In this document: one piece after another, positions 34,937 to 46,775 of the stretch
Position numbering within the stretch: the stretch's first letter is position 1
How the letters are laid out: each line of letters opens with the position of its first letter
Origin: Podocnemis expansa
Taxonomy: Eukaryota > Chordata > Testudines > Podocnemididae
Direction of reading: 5' to 3'
DNA: 64,000 bases
NCBI GenBank assembly: GCA_007922195.1
Contig: ML682005.1
Span: 42,947,957-43,011,956, forward strand
Translations under genes and position numbers: made by a program
Notes under the pieces: model-generated
Databases searched by the model: none
What the model was told of the DNA's origin: nothing
What the model saw: only the letters and a program-made list of their open reading frames with translations

Positions 34937-36399
34937 AATTAAAAAGCATGTGTTTTGTAGTGCTTCTTTGTGAAATCATGTAAGAGAAACACTATAAGTA
35001 CTGCATAAGACTGCTGTAGATTTTGTCTTAAAGGTAAAGAATCCCTGATCAGATTTGTCTCTGGAAAATGTATTTGTATAGCAGTTCCTTAACTTGTAAG
35101 GAGAAAAATGGTACTTTCACAGATTTTCAATTCATTGCAGTCTGAGAGTGAATGGGTCAGTATCCTATGAGTTAGCAGCAAGGTAGGACTGGGTTAATTA
35201 GCTTTTTCCAGCTTGTCCATAAATATAGCAAACGTTGGTTCCTCTTTAAAAGAAAAAAGTAAGAAAAAGCCTGAATTCAGTTTTGTCTGTCAATGGCTCA
35301 GAATTGTGTCCATTTTAAACACTAATTTGAATGCAGGATCAACAAAGGTGCATTTAGGTAAAAGGCTAAGGAAGGGGAAAAGGTAACCCTGATTAAAGCA
35401 TGAGCTAATAATTTTATTTGCAAATGAATAAAGGGGATGAAAAATGAGCCAAATCATTGTTTCAAAATGTCCCCAGCTATACTGACAATTTTGTCATATG
35501 TTTTTAGAAGTGAGGAGCAAAGGTCTTGTGATTAAGATGACAGAGACAGGAGACTTTTGATCTGAACCAGCTAAACTGGACTGCTGCAAATTACTTGTTA
35601 CCTTGTGCCACTCATTTAATATAAAAAGGCGACAATACCTTCTTCATCTGTCTTGTCTATTTACTCTGCAAGTTGCTTGGGGGTAATGAAACTCTGTTCT
35701 TGTATGGTTCCTGAAAATACTACCATAGAATAAATAATAGTTTAGAAGACAGAAATGTCTAATGTCCAGAAAACTTACAGGTGAACTGCAAACTTTTTTG
35801 AGAGCCAAGTATTCTGAATCCCATTGATATAGTGTTTTAATAAGGGATGATGGCAACACAAATAATGGGGTTTAACATAGTTCAGAACCGAAAGACAACA
35901 GGCATGTATCAAAGGGAACATGTTGTATAAAAAGCCTACTAAAGAGGGTGGAGTGTTTATATCCTATTTGACAGCATCATCTACAATCTGTCTTTTGTAG
36001 ATATTGGTGGTTAACTTCCATAATTAAAGTGTTGATGATCATAAATGGCTAAACAGGGAGAAGTGTCAAGTCACTACTTAACACAATCTTAATTTACAGT
36101 GTTTACTGCATGTCATGTTATCGACACAACATAGGGAATGTCAGAGTTAGTGAGATTCAAGTCTGCAGAACCTGGATCGCTACTCATTGATGACTCTAGC
36201 TATAGAATTTCTGGACCCAGGCTCCAACATGGATGCTCCAGTATGCATACTAAGCCAAAACACCATATCTCAAGCTTCCCAGCACCCACCTAAGTTGCCT
36301 CTATGCCATCCTGGCAACCAGCACCAACAACAGAGAGGGGTTGGCCATGTGAAGAGCCTCTTTTTCTTCGACTTTCACCCCTATTTCAGGAAATAGGCA
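34937..36399. other. AT-rich DNA, possible left flank of a Harbinger element
   Basis: No supported gene. The GC rise from about 36180 may be the 5' part of the Harbinger element whose transposase remnant follows, but no terminal repeats were found. Confidence 0.4.
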
Positions 36400-37790
36400 A
36401 AGTATCCATGTGGTGCTGATGGACGTTATGGCAGTCTTTTCTGACCTGCCAAAGTCATCTGTCAGAGCAGGAGAATACAAACACAGAAGACTCAGACTGT
36501 GTGGTGAGGCTCACAATTTTTGCAGCTTCTGGACCCTATGTAGTTCAGTGCCCCTGGAGCAGGGCCTTAAGCACAGATTTGTGAGATCACATTATTATGC
36601 CAACAAGGGGTGACCAGCAGTGGGTCCAAAATTTTCACATGAAGAAAGCTACATTTCTGAATCTGTGTGAGCAGCTTGCCCCAACTTTTCAGTTTGAGGA
36701 TCTACACAAGGCCCATATAGATTCAAAAGTGGGTTTTTATAACTATCAGGAAGCTGACTACCCATACTGCTATAGGTCCTTTGCTAACCAGTTTTTGGCA
36801 TTGGAAAGTCAATGGATGTGGTGGTGCTGGAGATTCTGGAGGCAATCTAGTGTGTGTCTTACCCAGAGCTGGTGGGTATGAACAATATTACTGAAGCTGG
36901 TTTTGAGAGAATGAGGTTTCCAAACTGCTGGACAGGATTTGTATCCACAGACTGCCATCCCCAAGGAGCATGAGTACATAGACCAGAAAGAGCACTACTG
37001 CATTGTAATATAGGTTCTTGTGGACCACAAAAGACAATTTTTGTACGCCATTGTTCAGGGACATTGCTACTGCTGGGCCTGTGGTGCTGCAGTCCCATTC
37101 TCCATGTGCCCTGGCAGGGGCCAGATCAGGCCCAGGTCACATGCTGCTGGCCAGCAGCAGTAGAGGCTGGAGCCATCTGCTGCTAGCCAGCAGTGGCTGG
37201 GTCCAGATCTGGTCTAGGGCTGCCTGCTGTGCTGCCACTGGGTGGTGGTGGCTGTATCCAGGCTGGGCTGCCAGCAGCAGGAGCCCAATCCAGCACCTGG
37301 ATCAGGCCTGGGGCCTAGATCAGGTGTTAGTGGCAGGGCCCTAACCTTGACCCTTTTTTCAGGGCAGCGATGGCCCTGCCATTGTGTGTTGCATTGGAGA
37401 AGTTTCTGATGTCAGGGGTTTTCCACCAATTTGGAGTCTGCATTCATGATCATACTTACATTGTCATAAATGATGTTACTGTTCCTGCTGTTATTCTGAG
37501 GAATCCAAATAGTCCTTCTGCTTTGGCTTTAAAAACTGTACTCTGATCTCAGTGAATCCGCCAAAAGAGGTTTAGTAACATTCTCAGCAGGTGCAGCATG
37601 GTACTTGAATGCATGCTTGGCAGAATGAAATTCTGCTGGAACTGTCTATAGACCCATTTCTATTCTAAGTATTGTCAATGCTGTCGATATTATTGTGTCT
37701 TGTTGTGCTCTTCACAATTTTTGTGAAGCCAAAGGTGAGCCATTTGCCCCAAATGGACCTATAACAGTGACCAATTGCTAAACAGATTAT
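36400..37790 (+). pseudogene. Degenerate PIF/Harbinger transposase, interrupted
   Basis: Fragments in different frames fall in the order expected of a HARBI1-type nuclease. 36597-36881 gives NFHMKKATFLNLCEQLAPTF followed by SFANQF, the N-terminal region. 36905-36960 gives GFPNCWTGFVSTDCHPQ, where intact members have a catalytic-region GAxDG motif. 37690-37790 gives IVSCCALHNFCEAKGEPF, the conserved C-terminal helix. The middle DDE region is cut by a hAT element at 37056-37378, and stops and frameshifts are frequent. Harbinger transposases excise and insert elements with 3-base target duplications and may once have mobilised the related MITEs here. Element ends were not found. Confidence 0.65.
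37056..37378. mobile_element. hAT-type element, family CAGGGGCATCGCTGCC, inside Harbinger remnant
   Basis: Left end CAGGGACATTGCTACTGC, right end reverse complement CAGGGCCATCGCTGCC. The flanks CCATTGTT (37048-37055) and CCATTGTG (37379-37386) match at 7 of 8. The interior is built of degenerate GGCCAGCAGCAG-type repeats. It interrupts the Harbinger transposase, so it is younger. Confidence 0.9.
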
Positions 37791-39379
37791 ATTCAACCAG
37801 ACAGTGCACTGCTCACAGCTAAGGCAGGACTAAGGCAGTGCATGTCAAAGAAATAATCCATGTGTCTACATTAATGACTTCCCTGGGCCAATGCGAGAAG
37901 GACAGTACATTTATTAATGTGTTCCTTCAGTACAGTACTGTCACATCACACAGTCAAGTGGGAAGGAAGGAGGCATTGATTGCCCTGCATTGTGCTTACA
38001 GATGACATGACTGCTTATGAAATGGAGAAGGGGGAGTGTGGCAAGAACTGTGGATTGACAGTGTGGATCAATTGTAGATAAATGAGTTAAGAAATTGTAT
38101 TTGGATACAACTTTACAGCAGTCCCTTATGCATTTATCTGTATTATTTGAAATAGTCTATGATGTGATAGAATAAACATTCTTAATCAAATAAAAGTCTG
38201 TGTTTGTGAACATGGAAGTGTTACTGACAAACAAAATTAAACCATTGCCAACCAGGCTAGCTACTCTTAGCACACCAAAACACTAGTAATAAGCCAACAC
38301 CCAAGCCGTTAATAAAACAGTGGGCATAAACCACACATTGAATGATGCCAACAAATAATCCCGCACCCCTGTTCTCCTTTCACTATTAGCACACACTTGA
38401 CACTGCTGCATGGAGGTAGAGAACTGCATGAAGCAGTTTTTGTCCCATCCAGCTGCTAAGTCCTGGTTGCATTGGCTACTGATATGGAATTGTCCTGTGT
38501 TCCTGATCGGTATGGTATAGTATCATGGAGGGGACTGAAGTCATGGTGAAGGTGTAACATGAGCCTCTACTTTTGCAACCATAACCATAAGCAACCACTA
38601 AGCAGATCTGTCTGCTGCATTCCATCTTCCTCTCTCAGCTGATGTTGCTGCTCCAGAAAAGGCACTGAAAGCCTCTCCTCACTGTAATGTACACAGTACA
38701 ATCCAGACCAATGAGTAGCCATGTCACCCTTGTCCTGTCGCCTAGGGTGTCCTTTATAAAGCCTTGCTGCTCACTCACACAGATCTGCTAGCATGTAAGT
38801 CATTCCCCGCTATGTCTATATGTGTACTGCACCCAGCCAGCCATGCTTTGTCTGTTACCTGCCTCAGAGTTTACAAGTGACTCCCAACATACTCGCACTG
38901 TCAGATTTTTCCCTAGCATCTGTTGTCCTGTACTGCCTGGACCTCTCCTAGACAGTGAAAATATACCAAATCTGTTATTCCTTTAATGGAATAATATGCA
39001 GACAACTTGTTACTCTAAGTGGAGTTACCTGGATGCTTCAGCTAAAACACAGTGGAATAGGTAAAACAAGTCTATTAGCTCCAGAGAGAGAGAGACTTTA
39101 AATGAGCATAAGTAATGAGGCATAAAAGTAAAATGGTTACAAGAAAAACAAAGCTATAATGCTTACTGGTATCTATGTAAAAAACTATAGTAGTTGCAAA
39201 GCAAACTTGCTCACCAAATGCTCTGGAAGATTATTGACCAAACTCTCAGATCAGGATCCCTCCTCCAGCGTTCAGCCACTGTTTCCTTTCCTTCAGGTGC
39301 AGTGCAGGCAATGGGCAGCGAGAGTGAGGTGTTTTAGGGTATGTCTCCCTCCTTATAGATTCACTCCCCCTCTTAAAAA
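37791..39379. other. Unassigned DNA, repeat-like at right end
   Basis: 37791-38960 has no recognisable content beyond possible 3' sequence of the Harbinger element. 38960-39370 (GAGTTACCTGGATGCTTCAG, GGAATAGGTAAAACAAG) resembles an unclassified interspersed repeat related in texture to 54805-55915. Confidence 0.4.
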
Positions 39380-41465
39380 AAAAATTTCCAGCTAAAACAA
39401 TGAAAGTTCTATGACACCTTAAAGACTAACAAATTTCTTCAGGCATAAGTGTGCATGTACTGCAACTCACTTCATCAGATGAAAGAAGTGGAAACTACAG
39501 TTAGGAGATATATACACTTGCAAGGTTGAGAAACCTAACAATGGGGAGGCAAGTATGAACAAAAATCATTTCAGTTCAGGAAGGTGAAGCCCGTTCACAA
39601 CAGTTGATTAAAAGGCGAGAATATGTGAACAGGGACAATTTTTGTAATGAGAGAATCAGTCCAAGTCCCTATTCAGACCCAGTCTCATTGTGTCAAGTTT
39701 GCATATGATTTCCAAATGTATAATTTCAAGCTGAAGTCTGTTTCTGAAGTTCCTTTGGTTGAAGTATGGTGACTTCCAAGTTTGCTACAGTGTGTCCAGG
39801 GAGATTGAAATGCTCTTGTGCTGGTTTATGGATGTTACCATTTTGATGTCTGATTTTTATCCCTTTATTCTTTTGCATAAGGGCAGTCCAGTTTGGCCAA
39901 CGTATATAGCAGAGGGGCATTGCTTGCACATGATGGCATATATCACATTACTAGATGTGCAGGTGAATGAGCTCCTGATGGTGTGGCTGATGTGGTTAGA
40001 ACCAGTGATGGTGTCAGTGGAGTTGATGTGTGAGCAGAGCTGGCAATGGGGTTTGCTGCAGGTATAGTTTCCTGAGTTAGTGTTCTTGCTGTATGGTGTA
40101 CAGTTGCTAGTGAGTATTTGCTTCAAGTTGGGGGGCTTTCTGTAAGCAAGGCTTCAGAGAGACTTGCAGTTCATCTTCTAGGATAGTTTGTAGATCCTTA
40201 ATGATGCGTTGGAGAGATTTTAGCTGGGGGCTATGGGTGATGGCCAGTGATGTTCTATTGATATTTTTTTGGTTGATTGGTTGGTTCTGTCCTGAAGTAG
40301 GTGACTTCTGGGCACCCATCTGGCTCTGTCAATCTGTTTGTTCACTTCCCTAGGTGGATAGTGTAGTTTTAAGAACATTTCATAGAGGTCCTGTAGGTGT
40401 TTGTCTCTGCCTGCAGTATTGGAGCAAATGAGCTTGTATCTTAGGGCTTGGACTGAAGATGATGGATTGTGCAATGTGTCCAGGATGGATGCTGGAGGCA
40501 TGAAGATATGTTTTGTGGTCAGCTGGGTTTCTGTATAGGGTTGTGTTAATGTGATCAACCCTTCTTTTATTGTAATGTCCAGGAAATGAATTTCTTGTGT
40601 GGACTGATCCAGGCTGAGGTTGATGGTGGGTGGAAATTGTTGAAATCCTGGGGGAATTCTTCAAGGGGCTCTTGCCTGTGGGTCCAGACGATGAAAATGT
40701 CATCAGTGTAGTAGGGTAAAGGAAAGAAACTTGGAGATGATATTTGAGGAAGCAATGTTCCAGGTCAGTCATAAGTATTGGCATACTGTGGGGCCATGTG
40801 GACACCCATAGCCATGCCACTGACTTGAAGGCATAGGTCATCTTCAAATCTGAAGTAGTTGTGGGTCACGACAAAGTCACAACATTCGGCTACCAGGTGT
40901 GCTATGCTATTATCATGGAAACTGTCCCTCATGGCTTGTAGTCTATCTTTGTGTGGAATGTTGGTGTAGAGGACTTCTGCATCCATAGTGGCTAGGATGG
41001 TGTTTTCTGGGAGATCACCAATGGATTGTATTTTCTCTGGAAGTCAGTGGTATTGTGAAGACAGCAAGGACCCCTGGTAGCATAGGGCCTGTGGAGAAAG
41101 TCCACATAGCCTGACAGTCCTGCTGTGAGTGTGCCAATGCCCAAAATGATGGGGTGTCCAGGATTCCCAGTTTTGTGGATCTTGAATAGCACATAGAATA
41201 CCCCTGGTTGAGACTGTTGGGGTATGTCCATGTGGATATGTTTCTATGCTTCTTCAGGGAGCTTTTTAAGCAGCTCTTGTAGTTTCTTTTGGTATTCCTC
41301 AGTAGGACAGAAGGTAGTGGCTCATAGAATGTGGTGTTGCAGTGTTGTCTGGCAGCCTCCTGTTTGTAATCTGACCTATTCAAGAAAGGCAAGTAGAAGC
41401 CTGAAAGTGCAGTGTATGACTCCAGAAAAAGTGAGGGGATGGGCTTTTGGGTCTTTTAACTAAAG
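39380..41465 (-). mobile_element. Penelope-like retrotransposon, 5' truncated
   Basis: This is a minus-strand element of about 2.1 kb, with most of the reverse transcriptase and the downstream GIY-YIG endonuclease still readable, then a stop near 39656 and a tail (39380-39655) with the CTTCATCAGATG and TTAAAGACTAACAAATTTC words shared by the other tails here. Penelope-like elements are a retroelement class apart from LINEs and LTR elements: their enzyme is related to telomerase and uses a GIY-YIG nuclease. The 5' end stops within the region before the FKIHK motif. It is the likely source type of the seven tails in the window. Confidence 0.92.
39656..41392 (-). pseudogene. Penelope-like RT and GIY-YIG polyprotein, broken
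   Basis: Motifs in minus-strand order: FKIHKTGNPGHPIILGIGTLT with GYVDFLHRPYA (about 41185-41090), DAEVLYTNIPHKD (40983-40945), QVSGMAMGVHMAPQYAN (about 40820-40770), the catalytic YTDD (40710-40699) followed by IFIVW, CSKPHCQLC, a Cys-rich linker (about 40060-40034), VIY (39946-39938) and YVGQT (39904-39890) of GIY-YIG, then HFNLPGHTVANLEVTIL in another frame. At least five frame changes and several stops separate these, so it is inactive, although the catalytic aspartates survive. Where many relatives have YIDD, this copy has YTDD. Confidence 0.88.
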
Positions 41466-41735
41466 AGGTTTGGGACTGTAAGCTAAAAATCTGCTTTTCT
41501 TGTTCTTATTTCCTCCTCTGTTCAGAGAAGCAAGAGTTTGTATATTCCTTGTAAATAAACAGGATTGTGTCAAAGATAATACCTGAATCCATCAGTCTCT
41601 ATTTCCAGCTGGATCATTTTAGCTTCCTAAACTTTGACTAGATGCTCTGGTTGAAAAGAAGAAACCAAAGTTTAGGAAAATCTAGGCCTTTTTTTTAAGG
41701 TAATTCAGTCAGTCCTGACAATCATGTGTCTTTGG
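41466..41735. other. Unassigned, possible LTR fragment
   Basis: An AATAAACAGG word at 41555-41564 follows a CT-rich stretch, reminiscent of an LTR R/U5 end, but borders cannot be set. Confidence 0.3.
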
Positions 41736-41739
41736 GTAT

Positions 41740-42200
41740 TGTAATAGGTTAAGAGCAGAAGGTTAAAGGAGAGTATGGGAAAATACATACAGCAGCCCCA
41801 GACTTATTAAGTCCTTATTCCCAGGGTACTAAGGAAGACTGCTAGACTCAGCAGTTGGGGTGGTTTGTAGCACTTTAGCCAGGCAGAGCAGAGAAGCCTA
41901 ATTGCAACACCTGGACATATTAGGGTGCCCAACAAGACCTTATGAAAAGGGGCCTGGAAACAGCTGTGAGTGCATGCATTTGGGGAATGATGGGAGCACA
42001 GAGAGGCAAGCAGCAGAGCAGGACAGAGGCTGGAGAAGTTGGCTCTGACAGAGTCTCTCAAGAACCCAGGAGGGCCCAACGCCCTGGGAGGGGATTGCAC
42101 TACACAGAGAGGTCAGAAGAAGGGAAGGGGTGCATTGGGTGACCTGCCAACTCCAAAAGTGTACACCCCCATGGGAAGACCCCAGACTGTGCCCATCACA
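41740..42200 (+). mobile_element. Solo LTR
   Basis: The ends TGTAATAGG and CCCATCACA are short inverted repeats (TG...CA) and are flanked by a perfect 4-base duplication GTAT (41736-41739 and 42201-42204). A TATA-like CTTATGAAAAG lies at 41939-41949. The 461-base length and lack of any internal region suggest a solo LTR left by recombination. The 4-base duplication fits Gypsy-type or some retrovirus-like elements; the family is not decided. It abuts a decayed CR1. Confidence 0.75.
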
Positions 42201-42204
42201 GTAT

Positions 42205-43510
42205 TAAGAAATTTAGCTAATGATGTCACTGTATAATTTAAAAAGTCATTGGCAGTTGGAGGAGGTAGCTGAAGCATTCAGGGGGAAAAACCAAATGCAA
42301 CACTGATTTTTCCCAGAAGGAAAGAAGAGGGATCCTAGCTATTTGCATTCCATTAACTTAATTTCTGTGCCAAATAAAATGAGATAACATTATGTAAATA
42401 TATTTACATGAATAAAAGCAAAGCATCTAGAATGCAGAACTGTAAACAGCATAGGTTTATAAAGAGTAAGACATGCCAGGCAACTGCACAGCTGCTTTAT
42501 TTTGGTAGACTACAGTGGATGGCACATAGCTTGTTGGATGTTAGTAATGCATTTTATCTTGTGTTTCTTAATCTTTTTTTGCAAATGTACATGGTTTCAG
42601 ATAGGAAAAATGTAATGTTGATGGAAAAGTGTCTAAAAGACAGACAAAAAGTAAGGATGAATATTAAGGTTTTGGTTTGTCAGGAGGTGTCTAGTGGTAT
42701 GTGACAGGAAACAGTGTTATGTCCTATTTTGTGATATGGAAAATTAGGGAGTTATGTTAATGAAATTTGCAGAGGATCCTAAATAAAGATGTACTACTAA
42801 CATTGATAAGGACAGATAAATAGTACAAATGAACCTAGAGATTTTGGAAAATCAGGTAGTAGGTAACAAAATAAGACTGAATTTTGAAAAACACATGGTG
42901 AGAACATCCATGGAAAAGTAATCTCAAACAATTACCAAGTGAAAGGAAGAAACAGAGAATCTGCTTTAATAAGACTTGCAGTTCAGAGCAGGTAGCAAAT
43001 TAGAAATGAGATTCAAGTTCGGTATGGCAACAAACCAAAAAAGCCCATGCAGTGGAAACATGATTTCATGTAGCAGAGACAAAACAGTAGCTACCTAAAT
43101 GCCCTAGTTCAATCTCGCCTGGCATATTGCATCTATTTCGGGATGCTACTATAGCAGGTATCTTATCAAGAGGGTGGGAATTCAAAGAAAATCAACAAAA
43201 GTCTTCAGGAGGCTGAACTAAAAACAAACTACAAAAAAAAAACTATCACTTGGCTAAGCAAAGAGAGAACAGGATGAAAACCCACAAATATTTAAAGGAT
43301 AGAGAAGATTTTTTTTAAAACAGTATAACTGATAAATGTAATTTAGTGTAGCATACTGAATGTAACTCAGTAAATGGAATGAAATTGAGGGAAATTTAAG
43401 ATGAATTTCGAGAAACACTTCTTGACAGTGAAAAACATTAGTTTGTGGGAAAAGCTTCTCCAGGGAAATAATGAAAGCCCCATCACCTAGGACTTTGGAC
43501 ATGACCCTGG
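42205..43510 (+). mobile_element. Decayed CR1 LINE fragment
   Basis: Plus-strand frame 42408-42704 contains CKQHRFIKSKTCQATAQLLYF followed by DVSNAFYLVFLNLF, matching the CR1 reverse transcriptase segment that precedes the conserved FSKAFD motif. Further on, ATGAAATTTGCAGAGGATCC at 42758 corresponds to the FADD region, now FAEDP. Numerous stops make it one of the oldest CR1 copies in the window. Confidence 0.65.
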
Positions 43511-43871
43511 AAAAAACAATAGAAAATGTAATGGATTCTCATGGGCTCCTCTCTCTCTGCCTTGATCTGTCCTTTTTTGAGCAATGACTAGAGAGAGCCA
43601 AAAAGCAAATGCAGATAACAGCTATCCTATGGGAATGGCAGTGGAGAAAATGCTGATGTAAGTGGCCATTGCTATAGCGTCATTCCGCCGGACCCATCCT
43701 GGAGAGCCAGGTCCTGAAATCTGTCTCAACGGCTGCAACAGAGAAGCTTCACAGGTGCCTGGGATGGGAGCATGATGCCTTGAAGGTAGTACTCCCCTCT
43801 TCATTGCCCCACCCTGGATTTACCAGGTTTTCTTCCCCATTACCTACAGAGCTAGATCTGTCTCTTTGATG
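43511..43871. other. Unassigned DNA
   Basis: No supported feature. Confidence 0.5.
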
Positions 43872-44373
43872 CTACGGGCAGATTAATGCATGGGCCTGCA
43901 GGACCTATGTCTAGGGGCCCACACAATGTAGGGGGACCTTCACCATGCACTGCTGGAGGGGCAGTGGAGCCACCCTGGGCTAGAGGCCAGGCTGTGCAAT
44001 TTCATTAAGAGTCCTGCCCTGCCTCCAGGGGCTGGCCAGTCCACCCTGGGGGGTGCGGCAGGCCAGACCAGAGGACAGGCTCTGCTCTCCTGTCATGCCC
44101 CTGGGCCGGCCAGCTGGTCTGCCTCTGGGGGTGAGGCGGGGCTGGCTGCTGTGCCATATAGTATGGCCTCTGCACAGCAGAAGCTGCCCCGTGTCTGCCA
44201 GTCAGCCTTGCTGCCCTTCGGGGGCCAGGGCTGGCCTCTGGCCCCAGTTCCCCACCCAGTGCCAGCCCTCCCACCAGGAGCAGGGCCCTAGACTGAGGGC
44301 ATGCTGTGGCCCCAGGTGAGGTCAGGTGGGGCCCACCAGTGGAGGAAGCCCAGGAGCCCTTAATCTGCCACTG
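43872..44373. mobile_element. hAT-type element, family CAGNNCNGATTAANNGGCC
   Basis: Left end CTACGGGCAGATTAATG, right end reverse complement CAGTGGCAGATTAAGGG. Both keep GGCAGATTAA. The interior is very GC-rich with GGCCAGGGCTGGCC-like words and gives spurious frames on both strands. The flanking 8-mers do not match, so the target duplication is lost or the borders are off by a few bases. Confidence 0.62.
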
Positions 44374-44710
44374 GCTGTGAAGCACAGTGTGCAATCAATA
44401 CTCACAATTTTACACATGCCAAAGCTTAGATGGAGAAAATTGCATGTACAAAAGTGAAGCTATTGAAAGTGGCATCCACAATTTTTGATGTTCATTTGAA
44501 AATTTGGCCAGAAAGTTGGAAGTGCTTTCACTGTTTTACTTGCTCAGTTTAGAGTTTCTTGACATATATTGCTTGCCTTAGACATCTGCTAATACAAAGA
44601 TGGCTGCGTGATGGTCAGATTTACTCTCTGGATAAAATCCTATTTGAGAGCAAAGAAACAAGCAACATTGTAGATTGATACTTTTGTATTTTGATCTGAC
44701 GCTACAGAGA
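44374..44710. other. AT-rich DNA without recognisable gene
   Basis: No supported feature. Confidence 0.5.
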
Positions 44711-45062
44711 TCTGGTCTGCACTACAGGATTTGTTGATGCAAGGAAGCTTATATTGACTTAACTCTGAAAGGGTCTACACTTGAATTTTGCTTCCACCAA
44801 CATACCTGTCCTGGTACTCTGACTTAATAATTCCACCTCCATGAGTGGCATAGAGGCCAAGTCAAGTTAGGTTAGGTTAGTGTAGACACTGCATTGCTTC
44901 TGTCAACTCCTTCTGGCTTTCTGGAGCTGTTCCATAAACCTCATGCTCATAGTATAATCAATAAAAGCAGGAAAGTGTAGGCACACACATACACTGTGAG
45001 TACTGCAGTGACTGTGTGCCAGCTAAGTTAGGTCGACTTAATTTTGTAGTTTTGACGTGGCC
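44711..45062. mobile_element. PIF/Harbinger-like MITE
   Basis: Left end TCTGGTCTGCACTACAGG, right end reverse complement GGCCACGTCAAAACTACA. The interior has GTTAGTGTAGACACTG and AAGTTAGGTCGACTTAA words typical of this group. The ends are degenerate and no clean 3-base duplication is visible. Confidence 0.57.
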
Positions 45063-45539
45063 TATATAAATAACTTTTACTAGTTGTATGCATGGACAGA
45101 AAGACATATTCTTGAACAAAGAGTCAAACAACAAAAGACTAACCTAATGAGGTAATGCCCAGTCATTAAAATAATGGTTCAGGAGGAAGGAATACAAAAA
45201 AGAAAAGACAACATGGTTCATATGCACAAAGAATTAGGAGGAAAATGTCACTACCCTGTAGGTTTGCAGGGAAGGTGCTGCTCTACCCAAATGTTAGTTT
45301 GAGACTGGGTATTTTAAGAAAGCCAATAAGAAAGAAAGAAAGATCATGCAATACAGGTAATTAATGAGAAAGTTTGAAAAAGAAAAGAGGTTGTTATGAG
45401 TCTAATTTTAAAGAGAGGCCAAAAAAAGCAGAATGCCAGAAGGACAATCAGGGGCATGACTGAATCCAGTACATACACCCTTTGGTAACTTTTTGTCCCC
45501 AGCACAAACAACTCTTTTTTTGTTTCATCAGTTCCATCA
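45063..45539. other. Unassigned DNA
   Basis: AT- and purine-rich with short GAAA runs near 45330. The right end may belong to the Penelope tail that follows. Confidence 0.45.
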
Positions 45540-45630
45540 GTGGGACTTTCTCCCATGAAAGCTTATGCAATAAATAAATTTGTTAGTCTTTAAAAGTGCC
45601 ACAGGACGCCTTGCTTGTTTTGTTTCATCA
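45540..45630 (+). mobile_element. Penelope-like element 3' tail
   Basis: GTGGGACTTTCTCCCATGAA, AGCTTATGCAATAAATAAAT, TTGTTAGTCTTTAAAAGTGC and CACAGGACGCCTTG follow in the order of the tail at 21893. The terminal AACACGGC word is missing. Confidence 0.77.
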
Positions 45631-46345
45631 GTGAGGTTGGACATAACCTTAGTTTCTGCTTATGAGGCTTTGCGGTGTAGTTTTATTTTCATTGAATTTC
45701 TGCTTTTCTTTACTGAATAAGTTTAGCTTTAGGCAAGCTGGAGCAGAATTATTGATTTGCATTGCCTTATAGATGAGAGCCATTCAAGGATGCCAGAAAT
45801 GCTCTTTCAGACTCTAAGGAGAAGCTGAAGGAGAGGCTTTGGACCTAAGCCCAGCTTTTCTGGGGACGTCAAATGTCACAGACCCATAGAGCGTTGTTTT
45901 CTGTCTGACTGCAAAAGACCACCAATGAGAAATGAGTTTTGTTGATCAGGAAAAATGGCTTTTAAGGTTTGCAGTTACCTAATTAGTAACAGCATCTGGC
46001 ATGTACATAATCGTCTATTCTTATTACTGTGATTTCACCCCTGAATTCTCAGAGAATCTCAGAGGTGACATCATGTAGCAAAAGATTCTGTGAGCCAGTT
46101 GCCAGGAATCTCAAATTTTAAAGACAGATATTCCCATAACTCTGCAGGTAGCCTGGCTTGTAGCATTTCTCCATTTGGCAACATCCAAAACAAACATATC
46201 AAGTTACACCCTCTCCATTCCGCCCTGGAGATAGGAGAATGAAGGGGAGGATTACCCTGATCTCTTGCATTTGTGGCCTGCAGAGCTCATGAGTACACAT
46301 GACTGGGCAACAGCACATTAAAGTGACCACGATTCTCAGTTCCAA
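45631..46345. other. Unassigned DNA
   Basis: No supported feature. Confidence 0.5.
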
Positions 46346-46640
46346 AGGTGCACCCATGTTAGTCTAGTTCAGCAAAAGAAGAAAGGAGTCCTCTGGCACT
46401 TAAAGACTAACAGATTTATTTATTGCATGAGCTTTCATGGGAGAAAATCCCACTACATCAGACGCTTTGAAGATGAGTGAACTTACAGAATGAGATGAAA
46501 ATAAACACTCCCTTGTATTTATTTTCATCCCATTCTGTAAGTTCCTCCATCTTCAAAGCATCTGACAAAGTGGGATTTTCTCCCACGAAAGCTCATGCAA
46601 TAACTAAGTCTGTTAGTCTTTAAGTGCCACAGGACTCCAT
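46346..46640. mobile_element. Large Penelope-tail palindrome
   Basis: The left arm (46381-46505) is a Penelope-like tail on the minus strand, and the right arm (about 46517-46638) is the same tail on the plus strand. They meet head to head around a loop of about 11 bases. Matching words include GGAGTCCTCTGGCACTTAAA against TTTAAGTGCCACAGGACTCC and GATGAAAATAAA against TTTATTTTCATC. The left side extends to CATGTTAGTCTAGTTCAGC, the tail terminus. The arms differ at several sites, so the palindrome is not new. Confidence 0.9.
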
Positions 46641-46775
46641 GATTCTCAGGTTGTCATCTCTTGGATTCAGTCTATATGACTGGAAGTTCTTTCTCTCTTT
46701 CTAAGATCATAGAGTCATTCTTTTTGTACTGTTTGAGCATCCAGCAAAAGATCAGTCTAGCATTTCAAATTAGAC

